Below are positions 5,775 through 13,398 of a DNA stretch of 19,734 bases, in pieces (position 1 is the stretch's first letter; each line of letters begins with the position of its first letter). This DNA is from Kiritimatiellia bacterium (GTDB lineage: Bacteria; Verrucomicrobiota; Kiritimatiellia; RFP12; UBA1067), in contig JAEDMC010000034.1 of NCBI GenBank assembly GCA_016303225.1, positions 1-19,734 of the forward strand, in the 5' to 3' direction. The position numbers were made by a program, and so were the translations under genes. Below the pieces are notes generated by a model. The model worked only from the letters and a program-made list of their open reading frames with translations, made no database searches and had not been told where the DNA came from.

Positions 5775-8700
5775 TTACTTGCCGAAAATCTCCATCATTC
5801 GCTTGCCGCCATGGGCATTGCCGGCGCCATGGCCGCCCAACGGATCCGTCCAGATCGTCTTCTTGACGCCCTTCGGGATGTTGTTGAAGGCGGCGTAGAT
5901 GCCGTCCGGCGGACAGGTCGTGTCGACGAAGCCCGTGCCGATCGACACTTCCTTGTTCGGCGTGTAGAGCGTGCAGAAGTTCATCGTGTCGACATAGCGC
6001 GCCGCTTCGGAGACCTTGAAGGCGGACTGCGGACGGTTCCCGTTCGCATCAACCTTCCAGAGGTGCGGCCAGCCGTTGTGACGCTGGACGAGCCGTCCGT
6101 TGTGATCGCTGAGCGCCGGCACGCACGCGCAGACGAAGTCCACGTCCGGATCGAGCGCACCGACCGCGAGGGACTGACCTCCGCCGAGCGACTCGCCGTT
6201 CACGACCACCAGGTCGCCGTTCCACTCGGGACGCGACTTCGCGTATTCGAGGATGCGCAGGTCGCGGACGATCATCCACTTGAAGAACGCCGTATCGCGG
6301 CTCTCCATGCCCTTCGTCTCGAAGCCCTTCACGTCGGAGTCGTAGAGCCCCTTTTCCTTGTACTCCTGGTCCGTCAGCCCGTTCGGCAGGCCGAACTTGC
6401 TCGCCGAGAGCGAAATCGCGACGTCGCCGTAGTAGTCGCTGCGCCACGCGCGGATGCCGCTCGCGCCCTGGAAGCAGACGACGATCGGCAAGGACTTCGG
6501 CTTGGCGTTCGCCGGCAGGGAGATGTAGCCCGTCGCCGGACGCGGCCCCGTGCACTTGAGTTCGAACTCCCACGTGCGCACCTTGCCCTTCAGCTTCTCG
6601 TCCACCGGCACCTCCGTGAGCTTCGCGTCGATCGGCACCTTCTTGAGCTCGGCGATCTCCTTCTCCCAGAACTTCTTGAAGTCGCCCGGGCACGCCTGCG
6701 AGGCCTTGATGTTCCCGACATCGTACATCGCGCCGCCCAGCGCCTTTGAACGTCCAAGCGCCGCGGTGACGAGCACCCAGCCAGAACGCGACGGCACCTT
6801 GACCTTGAGCTTGCCCTCGCCGTTCTCGTCGAGCATTACCTGCACCGTCTTCTTCTGGCGGTCGCCCGGAGACTCGATCGTCACGTCGACCATCGCGCCC
6901 GCCGCAGGCTTGCCGTCGTTCGTCGCGCTGAAGACGAACTCGGGGTTCTCCCCCTTCGCGTAGATCGCCTCCTTCGTCGCCGCGCGGCAGCTCACCTTGT
7001 ACTTCTCCGACGGGGGGTTGACGATCCGGTTCGCAAGATACTCCGCGCGCAGGCGGCCGACCTCGAACGCGACGTTATGCCAAAGCGGCAGAGCCTCCTC
7101 GGCGATGTTGAGGACGTCCGCGTCGGACATGTCCGTCTTCATGAGGTCCTCGTATGGCTTCAGGCGCTTCACGAGCGGCAGCAGCTTCGAGGCGTAGAAG
7201 ACGGTGTCGCCGACGGCGGTGTCGCGCCAGTGGACGATCGCGCCCTCGTAGCCGTGCGCCCCGTTGAGTTCCTTCTTGTAGGCGTTCCACGCGCGGAAGA
7301 GAAGCGGCTTCAGGATCTTCGCGCGCTGCGCCGGCGTCAGCTCGAACCTGAGGAGCCCCCAGGTGGAGCGTCCGTGGATCGACTCCGTGCCGTTGAAGCA
7401 GAAGTTGCCCGAACGCGTCCAGCGCATATTCTCGAAGTCCCAGGTCTTCCCGTCCGTCGGAATGCGCTCCATGTAGTTCGCCCACGAGAGCGAGAGGCAG
7501 CTCACGACCTTGTCGTCCGTGTAGAACGTCTGGAAGCGCAGGAGCGATGGGTCGTCCGTGCGGACGCGCCGATGTCCGAACGTGTCGTAGGTCGTGTTGA
7601 AGAAGCCGACCTGCTCCTTGCCGGGCGTCATCAGGATGCAGGTGTAGGGTTCATCCTCGCCCGGGGCGATGTACCCCTCGAACGAGCCGCCGTTCACGAG
7701 GCCGAGCTCGACCTCGCGCGCCTTCGGATCGGGCGTCGTGAAGCGGAAGTGCAGCCCCCACTCGTCCGCCACGACCTCCATCCACGGATTCTCGAGCTTC
7801 TCGCCCGTCGCCGCACCGACGCCACGGTCGCCCGTCGAGACGTCCGTGACCATGAAGTCGGTCGAACCGCCGTACTTGCGCTCGTAGACGAACTTCTCCG
7901 GCTCCACCGACAGGCCGCTCCAGTCCTCGAGGTTGCGGAGCGGCACGTCGGAGAACTTCACGTCGTAGCAGACCTTCGGCTCGGGCTTGTAGAGCGACTT
8001 GCGGTACGCGTTCATCGCCCGCACCGAAGTCTCGTTGGCGCGGCGCTGCTGCACCGAACCCGCCTTCTCCAGCGCTTCGGCGCGCACCTTCACCGCGACC
8101 GCACCGCCGTTTTCGGCGTCAAACGCCTGCACGTCGTCCGCCGTCCGGAACAGGGCCGACGCCGCATAGAGCTTCGCGAGGTAGACGTCGTTCGTCGGCG
8201 CCTTGGGATTCGCGGAAAGGAACCTGACGCCGTTCGCCGCCAGCTGCTCGTCGCCCGAAAGCGCGCCCATGTAGGCCGCGCGGAGCGCCACGCCCGGATG
8301 CACCGTCCGCCCGCAGCCCTTCACCGCGAAGTTGACGTAGGCGTCGAAATAGGCCCGGTAGGCGGCGAATGCCTCGTCGCAGACGTACGTGCGGTTCTGC
8401 GCATTCGCGCCGAGCGCCTGCTCATACGCGCTCACGACGGTGTTCGTGTTCGGCCAGTTGCGGCCGGCCGCCTTGTCCATCGTCTCGGGAATCATCTTCG
8501 CGAGCTCGGGATGCTTCGGCAGGAGAATGCGGACGGCCTCCGCCTTCGCGAACGGCGAGACGTTCGTCTGCGCGATGAACTTGAGCCAGTTCGCATCCGC
8601 GAGGTCGGGACGGGCCAGCGTGCTGTTGCCGTAGCCGTCCGTCCCGTAGAGCCGCGCCAGGTCCTCGTACAGGCCCGCGTCCTCGTAGAGCTTCGCCATC

Positions 8701-10598
8701 TTCTCGTACATCCAGTACTTGCCGAGGACGCGCGCCTTCGCACGCACCTGCTCGGCGGGCTTCTTGTCCTTGTTCGCCGCAATCGCCTCGTCCAGCTCCT
8801 TCTGGCACGCGGCCGGGATCTTCGGCTCGACGGACGGCTTGAACGGCTTCGCGACGGGGATCGCGATCGGCGACTTCACCTTCTTCGCCTGCAGGTCGAG
8901 GATGTACTTCACCATCTCCGCGCGCGCCGCGTTCTGGTCGCCGCGCTCGCGATCGAATGTCGCGAGATAGGCGAGCGCCTTGCCGCCGAGATAGCGCGTC
9001 TCGATGTCCGCGGACTTCTGCGCCTCGCGCGCCATCGCGCTCATCAACGTCGCGTAGCGGATGTCGTCCAGACCCTCGCGGAAACCCTCCCAGCCGAGCG
9101 TGTCGATGACGCCGTCGCCCGTGCCGTAGGCGAACACCATCGGCTTGTAGGTCAGGCGGTCGTCGTTGTACGGGCCGAAGTGATGCGCGTAGTTGCAAAG
9201 CGCCGTGTAGCCCGCAAGCCACGCGCCAAGTCCGTTCTGGCGGCGATTGAAGCTCGGGTTCTCCGGGCCGATGTGGTGGTTCGCATACCACGCAACGCGG
9301 TTGCCGCCGTTGACCCCGTTCCACAGCTTCGTCGACGAGTCGTCAGTCGGCGCCTTGGCGATGTTGTGCCAGTCGTAGAGATACCCCGCCTTGTAGAAAA
9401 CGGAATCGCTGCCGGCGATCATGAACTTGAAGCCCTCGCGCTGGTAGTCCTCGTAGACCGGACGCGCCTGACGGAGCCAGGACTCGCCTGGCTCGTCGCC
9501 GTAGCAGATGTAGACGTTGTGATGGCCGAACCGCGCGTCGATGTAGTTGGCCGCGCGCTTCGCATACTCGCGGCGCGAGGCGCTGTCGCCACCGCTCACG
9601 CCCATGTAACCCATGATGACGTCGTCGCGCATGCCGACCTCGCGGATGACGTCCCACGTGTAGTTGCCCTCGTCGCTGCCGATGCCGCCGCGAATCGAAT
9701 GCATCGACTGGTTGTGCTCGGCCTGGTTCCGAAGGACGGCCTTGAGCTGCTGCTTGGCGAGCGGAAGGTCGTGCCCGTTCTGATCCATGATGATGCCGTA
9801 GCTGATGTAGCTGTAGGAACAGACGAGAAAGTCCTTCTCCGGATCGGCCCAGCACTTCGGCTGCGGCAGCGTGAAGTCGAGCACCTTGACTTCGACCGGC
9901 ACCTCGCCGAACCCGCCGACCTTCACCGCGCCGCGGTAGACGCCGGGACGCGCGTTCTTCCGCGCGTGAACGGTCAGGAAAAACTGCTTGTACTCGCCAG
10001 CCTTGAGCGTGACCGGCTGCAGCGTCTTCGCGTCGACAAAGTTCGGCTTCATCGACCAGAAGCTCTCGCACGTGTCCCACGGACGGCTCTTCGACTCGCG
10101 AACGTCCATCTGCCGCGGCGGATTGATCCAGCGCTCGTGCACTCTGCCGTCCTTCTCCGTGAGGCGCGCGTAGTTCGCCTTCTTCTCCGTGTCGACGCGG
10201 ATGAGGTCCTCGTCATTCAGCAGGAGCTCCGGACACAGCGCGAAGCCCGTGTCGCCGAAGTAGCTGTACCAGCCGTTGCGGTTCTGATACCAGACCTTGA
10301 TGACCTTGAGGTCGAGATCCTCGGCCGGGAAGACCTGCCCGCGGTCCGTCTTGAGGGGAGTCAGCGTCAGCGGCACCTTGCCGAGGTCGCGGTTCGCCTT
10401 GAGGACGAACGAACCGGGCTCAAACTCGTCCCTCGCGACGACGATCCGGACGACCCCGTCCTCGAACGCGTCGACCGGACGGACGTCCGGCATGCGCTTG
10501 ACGTTGCTCATCGCCGGGACGGCGAAAGACTCGAAATCGGCACTCCGCGCGCCGGTTGACACAACCGCCGCCAGGGCGGCGAGAATGAGATGTTTCAT
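5775..10598 (-). CDS. Exported multidomain glycan enzyme: DUF4091/GH123-like, CBM9-like and CE7 acetyl-esterase modules
   Basis: A 1607-residue protein. A signal peptide (about 1-20, hydrophobic AALAAVVSTGARSA) directs export. Residues about 30-570 form a DUF4091/GH123-like module. YGDEPGE at 367-372 supplies the adjacent Asp-Glu (D368, E369) that GH123 hexosaminidases use, and EGLDDIRYATL is near its end. A helical, Lys/Ala-rich region follows (about 585-870), then a beta-rich CBM9-like domain (about 875-1115), an Ig-like segment (about 1195-1290) and a CE7/AXE1 acetyl-esterase domain (1296-1607). The esterase has GESLGGG with nucleophile S1470, D1559 in FVDTTCPP and H1590, a spacing close to that of known CE7 triads. 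The ATG at 10598 has AAGGAG (10604-10609). It has its own promoter and a terminator. Joint removal of amino-sugar and acetyl groups from a glycan is inference. Confidence 0.8.
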   Translation of the reverse strand: MKHLILAALAAVVSTGARSADFESFAVPAMSNVKRMPDVRPVDAFEDGVVRIVVARDEFEPGSFVLKANRDLGKVPLTLTPLKTDRGQVFPAEDLDLKVIKVWYQNRNGWYSYFGDTGFALCPELLLNDEDLIRVDTEKKANYARLTEKDGRVHERWINPPRQMDVRESKSRPWDTCESFWSMKPNFVDAKTLQPVTLKAGEYKQFFLTVHARKNARPGVYRGAVKVGGFGEVPVEVKVLDFTLPQPKCWADPEKDFLVCSYSYISYGIIMDQNGHDLPLAKQQLKAVLRNQAEHNQSMHSIRGGIGSDEGNYTWDVIREVGMRDDVIMGYMGVSGGDSASRREYAKRAANYIDARFGHHNVYICYGDEPGESWLRQARPVYEDYQREGFKFMIAGSDSVFYKAGYLYDWHNIAKAPTDDSSTKLWNGVNGGNRVAWYANHHIGPENPSFNRRQNGLGAWLAGYTALCNYAHHFGPYNDDRLTYKPMVFAYGTGDGVIDTLGWEGFREGLDDIRYATLMSAMAREAQKSADIETRYLGGKALAYLATFDRERGDQNAARAEMVKYILDLQAKKVKSPIAIPVAKPFKPSVEPKIPAACQKELDEAIAANKDKKPAEQVRAKARVLGKYWMYEKMAKLYEDAGLYEDLARLYGTDGYGNSTLARPDLADANWLKFIAQTNVSPFAKAEAVRILLPKHPELAKMIPETMDKAAGRNWPNTNTVVSAYEQALGANAQNRTYVCDEAFAAYRAYFDAYVNFAVKGCGRTVHPGVALRAAYMGALSGDEQLAANGVRFLSANPKAPTNDVYLAKLYAASALFRTADDVQAFDAENGGAVAVKVRAEALEKAGSVQQRRANETSVRAMNAYRKSLYKPEPKVCYDVKFSDVPLRNLEDWSGLSVEPEKFVYERKYGGSTDFMVTDVSTGDRGVGAATGEKLENPWMEVVADEWGLHFRFTTPDPKAREVELGLVNGGSFEGYIAPGEDEPYTCILMTPGKEQVGFFNTTYDTFGHRRVRTDDPSLLRFQTFYTDDKVVSCLSLSWANYMERIPTDGKTWDFENMRWTRSGNFCFNGTESIHGRSTWGLLRFELTPAQRAKILKPLLFRAWNAYKKELNGAHGYEGAIVHWRDTAVGDTVFYASKLLPLVKRLKPYEDLMKTDMSDADVLNIAEEALPLWHNVAFEVGRLRAEYLANRIVNPPSEKYKVSCRAATKEAIYAKGENPEFVFSATNDGKPAAGAMVDVTIESPGDRQKKTVQVMLDENGEGKLKVKVPSRSGWVLVTAALGRSKALGGAMYDVGNIKASQACPGDFKKFWEKEIAELKKVPIDAKLTEVPVDEKLKGKVRTWEFELKCTGPRPATGYISLPANAKPKSLPIVVCFQGASGIRAWRSDYYGDVAISLSASKFGLPNGLTDQEYKEKGLYDSDVKGFETKGMESRDTAFFKWMIVRDLRILEYAKSRPEWNGDLVVVNGESLGGGQSLAVGALDPDVDFVCACVPALSDHNGRLVQRHNGWPHLWKVDANGNRPQSAFKVSEAARYVDTMNFCTLYTPNKEVSIGTGFVDTTCPPDGIYAAFNNIPKGVKKTIWTDPLGGHGAGNAHGGKRMMEIFGK

Positions 10599-10603
10599 CG
10601 ATA

Positions 10604-10609
10604 CTCCTT
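10604..10609 (-). promoter_or_regulatory. Ribosome binding site of the 1607-residue protein gene
   Basis: AAGGAG on the minus strand, five bases before the ATG at 10598. It decides the start, which begins with a clear signal peptide. Confidence 0.75.
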
Positions 10610-10630
10610 ATTAGTCGATTGTCGACCAAT
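10610..10630. promoter_or_regulatory. Palindromic operator candidate
   Basis: TTAGTCGA (10611-10618), spacer TTG, then TCGACCAA (10622-10629) form an inverted repeat with one mismatch, extendable by one A/T pair on each side. It overlaps the -10 box and the expected start of the glycan-enzyme gene, a repressor-like position. The cognate regulator is not in the window. Confidence 0.45.
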
Positions 10631-10656
10631 ATATCAAATGCCGTTCCCGCCGACAA
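10628..10656 (-). promoter_or_regulatory. Promoter of the 1607-residue protein gene
   Basis: On the minus strand TTGTCG (10656-10651) is followed by a 17-bp spacer and TATATT (10633-10628), about 30 nt before the ATG. It indicates that this gene can be transcribed independently of the upstream cluster, which ends at 10675. Confidence 0.6.
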
Positions 10657-10674
10657 GTTCAAAGGTTCCTGGGA

Positions 10675-11550
10675 TCAGAACCGCGGCAGCTTGGAGAGCG
10701 ATTCGACGCGACCGTCTGGCTGGAAGCGCGCCCGCCAGACGTGCCCGTGCTCGTCGCGCACAGTTCGCAGCATCGCCTCGTTCCGCCGGTGACAGGCGCA
10801 GTCGAGGAGATTCGCCGCGTAGGCGATCTCCTTAGCCCAGTCACTCCGGTCGAGCCAGCGCTCGGCCGCGATGCGAACGCCCCGCGCGACGCCCGAGACG
10901 TCATCGAGGACGAACTGCGTCAGGCCGGGGTGCCGCGAATAGCCGACGTCGTGCAAGAGAATGTTGAAGTATTCTGACGCATGCTCGCGCTTCGCCCCGC
11001 CGCGCAGGTAGAGCGTCCCGAGCCGCAGGAGGAGCCCGCCGAGCGGCGCGTCCATCACGCGGTCCAGCTCCTTCTCAAGGTCCATCATCGACGACTTGGC
11101 GCCGCCCGTCGCGAAATTCCCGCCCATGATGATGCCCGGCAGCGACACGCAGAGCGGCTGCCACATGCAGTCGTCGCCGAAATCCGTCACGAGAAAGCCC
11201 TTCGCCTTGCGCGACCGTCCCTGCGCCTCCGCGCGGATCATCTCCTCGCGCATGTCCTCCACGCGTCCCGCAAGCGAACACTCCGCCTCCGTCGAGACGA
11301 TCGCGTACTCGGCGCGGATGAACAGCTCCTCGTAATCGGCGCGCAGCGTCTTCACGAGCTCAAGTCCCTGCATCTCGCAGTACGCCCCGAGCTTGCCGAA
11401 GTCCAGCGCGTCTTCGGGGAGCGTCTTCTCGGCGAAGGGACGGAACTCGTTGTAGCCGTAGCACGCGAGGATGTCGACGAGCTCCTGCAACGTCCGCATC
11501 GTCGGGATGCGGTTCGTGAGGTTCAGGAGATAGGCGCGGCGCGCGAACAT
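10675..11550 (-). CDS. GH20-like protein lacking the catalytic centre
   Basis: A 291-residue protein whose two ends resemble GH20-type beta-N-acetylhexosaminidase-like proteins. Residues about 5-65 look like the first barrel strands and helices (IPTMRTLQELVDILACYGYNE, then LGAYCEMQGLELV). Residues about 91-138 look like the late barrel (SLAGRVEDM, GFLVTDFGDDCMWQPLCVSLPG). The tail VWRARFQPDGRVESL fits the family C-terminus. The middle of the barrel, normally around 200 residues with the catalytic Asp-Glu pair, is missing, as is the N-terminal domain. The junction is near residues 65-90. There is no signal peptide. The ATG at 11550 overlaps the preceding stop as TGATG, with GGAAGG upstream, so it is translated by coupling. 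Hydrolase activity is unlikely. It may be a remnant or a sugar-binding derivative; the frame is fully open. Confidence 0.6.
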   Translation of the reverse strand: MFARRAYLLNLTNRIPTMRTLQELVDILACYGYNEFRPFAEKTLPEDALDFGKLGAYCEMQGLELVKTLRADYEELFIRAEYAIVSTEAECSLAGRVEDMREEMIRAEAQGRSRKAKGFLVTDFGDDCMWQPLCVSLPGIIMGGNFATGGAKSSMMDLEKELDRVMDAPLGGLLLRLGTLYLRGGAKREHASEYFNILLHDVGYSRHPGLTQFVLDDVSGVARGVRIAAERWLDRSDWAKEIAYAANLLDCACHRRNEAMLRTVRDEHGHVWRARFQPDGRVESLSKLPRF

Positions 11551-11621
11551 CAGTCCTTCCCGTGATGCGGCCAGTCCTTGCCCGAAAGCGCAACCACAAC
11601 CATCAGTTTCTTCTTGTTCAT
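11550..11621 (-). CDS. 23-residue small ORF coupled to both neighbours
   Basis: It starts at ATG 11621, overlapping the nucleosidase stop as ATGA, and ends at TGA 11552-11550, sharing its last base with the ATG of the next gene (TGATG). An upstream AAGGAG (in GTCAAGGAGCTG) serves as its ribosome binding site. The peptide begins MNKKKLMVVVALSG and ends DWPHHGKD. No family is recognised. It may be the stump of a larger lost gene, or a relay ORF that lets ribosomes pass from the nucleosidase to the GH20-like gene. Confidence 0.4.
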   Translation of the reverse strand: MNKKKLMVVVALSGKDWPHHGKD

Positions 11622-12247
11622 ATCAGCTCCTTGACCGCTTCGCCGAGCTTCTGCTGGCAAAGCGGAATGTTGTCTAAATACTGCTCGGTCATCGCCCCGC
11701 GGCCATGGACATCCGAAATGCACTTCACGGCACGGCACGGCACGCCCACCTTCTCGCAGACGTGCGCAATCGCCCCGCCTTCCATGTCTCGCACCGTCGC
11801 CCCGAGCTCCTTCAGCAATGCCAGGTCGTCGTCGCTGTCGTTGAAGCGGTCGCCGGAGGCCAGGATGGCGTAGGGGTAGGGGTTAGGGGTAGGGGGCGGT
11901 GTGGGCGTAGGCGGAAGCGTAGCGCGTTCGATTTTCGAGAGCGGAATGTAGGGCGAGTTCCGCTCGTTGAGCTGGCCGACGCGGGTGTTGTTCAGCTTCG
12001 CGAGGTCAAAGTCGTATTCGACGGCGGACGAGATCGCGACGATGTCGCCGACGTTCATCGACGGATCGAATCCGCCCGCGAAGCCGAAGTTCCAGATTTC
12101 CGTCGCGCCTTCGCAGATCGCTTTCTGGGTCGCCGCCGCGGCATTGACCTTGCCGATGCCGGAGACGTAGAGACGGTCATCCGGCTTGAGGTAAGGACGC
12201 ACCGCGTCCGCCTCGTTCAGCATGGCGATGACGAAGGCGCGGATCAT
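11618..12247 (-). CDS. MTA/SAH-type purine nucleoside hydrolase (Pfs/MqnB-like)
   Basis: A 209-residue protein of the PNP/UDP phosphorylase superfamily, nucleosidase branch, cleaving the N-glycosidic bond of an adenosine- or inosine-type thio/nucleoside. Visible motifs are AMLNEADAV with E12, SGIGKVNAA (29-37), FGFAGGFDPSMNVGDIV (54-70), ASGDRF (130-135), DMEGGAIAHVC with E156, and ISDVHG with D179. These match the catalytic Glu12/Glu/Asp set of 5'-methylthioadenosine nucleosidase. Residues about 110-124 are a Pro/Thr stretch encoded by a G-rich heptamer array. It sits at the variable loop before the ASGD strand. The start codon overlaps the DUF1080 stop as ATGA. The substrate could be MTA/SAH or futalosine; the deaminase-type amidohydrolase in the same cluster makes a two-step pathway plausible. 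Confidence 0.82.
   Translation of the reverse strand: MIRAFVIAMLNEADAVRPYLKPDDRLYVSGIGKVNAAAATQKAICEGATEIWNFGFAGGFDPSMNVGDIVAISSAVEYDFDLAKLNNTRVGQLNERNSPYIPLSKIERATLPPTPTPPPTPNPYPYAILASGDRFNDSDDDLALLKELGATVRDMEGGAIAHVCEKVGVPCRAVKCISDVHGRGAMTEQYLDNIPLCQQKLGEAVKELI
11873..11900 (+). repeat. 4 x 7-bp G-rich array with quadruplex potential, inside the nucleosidase gene
   Basis: The plus strand reads as heptamers GGGGTAG, GGGTTAG, GGGTAGG and GGGCGGT. Four runs of four or more G are separated by TA, TTA and TA (11873-11896), a strong intramolecular G-quadruplex motif on the template strand. It encodes the Pro/Thr-rich loop at residues 110-124. Confidence 0.7.
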
Positions 12248-13398
12248 TTGAGCGCCTTCTCCAGCTCCGAACCCTTCTCCATCCAGCCGCCGAGGACCAG
12301 CATGTCGACAAAGCGTTGAAGCGCCCCACGATGCTCACCGTCCTTCAACGCGCCGGACTTGACGGCCTTCACGCACTCGGCCTCGACCGGGACGATGCGC
12401 TTGCGGACCGCGGACGACGGCTCGTAGCAGAACGACTCCCAGAGGCGGATGTACTTCTCCGCCGGATCCTTCGCCGCATCGGCAAACTTAAGCGACTGCG
12501 CCGCAAGTTCGTGACGAAGCTCCGCGACGTCGGCCGCCTTCACGCCCGGACCGCCGTTCGTCGTGTTCGCGAAGCGCGAGGGAATGCGGCGGATCCAGAT
12601 GTTGCGGAACGGAACAGGGTTGCCGTGGTCCTGCAGGCAGAGGCGCCCCTCCTTCTGCCTGGTCCACTTCTTCGTCCGCCGGCACCAGGTCGTCGTCCCC
12701 TCCAACGGCCAGTGGTCCTGCACGAGGACGCCGTTGAAGAACACGGTGAAGCTACCGGGATCGACCAGCCGCTCGCCTTCCCAGACCGGCGGATGGAACA
12801 CGATGTCATAGCTCTGCCAGACGCCCGGCTTGCGCGCGGGATTGACGAGGCAGGGGTTCTGTCCGTACACCGCGCCGGCCTGCCCGTCCGCATAGTTCGC
12901 CGGCTTCCACGGCGACTGCGAGGGCTTGATCGCGTACGAGTCGAGGATCTGGATCTCATACGCGCCGTCGTGCAGCAGCACGCCCGAGTTGCCGTAGCCC
13001 GGATCGTCACCGGTCGGCGTCATCCACTCGATGTGCAGCTGGCAGTCGGCGAACTTCTCGCGCGTGCAGGCGGGACCGGACGAGGGCACGCAGACGAATT
13101 TGCCGTCCTCCATCTTCCATTTCGTCGGCTCGCCCTTCTTGTCGCACCAGTTCTTCGCCACGGACTCCGCCGTGCCGTCGAAGAGGACGATCGCGTCGCT
13201 CGGCGGCTTGCCCTCGTCCGCCGTGACCTTCACCGGGTCGGGACGGTTCACGTCATGGACGCTCCACGCGTGCCGCATGTCGGGCCTGTCTCCCGACGGC
13301 TCCGCAAACGCCACACCTCCCATCGCCAACAACAAAACACCAAGAGCCAAACCACCCGTCCTCAGCTCCAAATTCACACTTCTAACCTTTCTCTTCAT
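12244..13398 (-). CDS. Exported DUF1080 protein (3-keto-disaccharide hydrolase family)
   Basis: A 384-residue protein. The ATG at 13398 is chosen because it starts a signal peptide (TGGLALGVLLLAMGGVAFA, cleavage after about residue 32), overlaps the upstream stop as ATGA and has a G-rich ribosome binding site. The open frame extends 55 codons further upstream but only mirrors the oxidoreductase gene. The DUF1080 (PF06439) jelly-roll covers about 67-272: DAIVLFDGT, GNSGVLLHDGAYEIQILDSY and the late NIWIRRIP strand. A helical C-terminal extension (about 285-384) is of unknown function. Family members hydrolyse 3-keto-glycosides produced by Gfo/Idh-type dehydrogenases. The gene directly follows such an oxidoreductase, which supports that role in the periplasm. 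Confidence 0.85.
   Translation of the reverse strand: MKRKVRSVNLELRTGGLALGVLLLAMGGVAFAEPSGDRPDMRHAWSVHDVNRPDPVKVTADEGKPPSDAIVLFDGTAESVAKNWCDKKGEPTKWKMEDGKFVCVPSSGPACTREKFADCQLHIEWMTPTGDDPGYGNSGVLLHDGAYEIQILDSYAIKPSQSPWKPANYADGQAGAVYGQNPCLVNPARKPGVWQSYDIVFHPPVWEGERLVDPGSFTVFFNGVLVQDHWPLEGTTTWCRRTKKWTRQKEGRLCLQDHGNPVPFRNIWIRRIPSRFANTTNGGPGVKAADVAELRHELAAQSLKFADAAKDPAEKYIRLWESFCYEPSSAVRKRIVPVEAECVKAVKSGALKDGEHRGALQRFVDMLVLGGWMEKGSELEKALK

Noticed and set aside
7077..10559. A 1160-codon plus-strand open frame opposite the DUF4091/CE7 gene
   Set aside because: Low-complexity Arg/Val/Leu composition, no motifs or ribosome binding site; an antisense shadow of strong GC3 bias.
10664..10682. Possible terminator after the GH20-like gene
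   Set aside because: Only a 5-bp stem (GGTTC/GAACC) with a 9-nt loop and three T; too weak to call.
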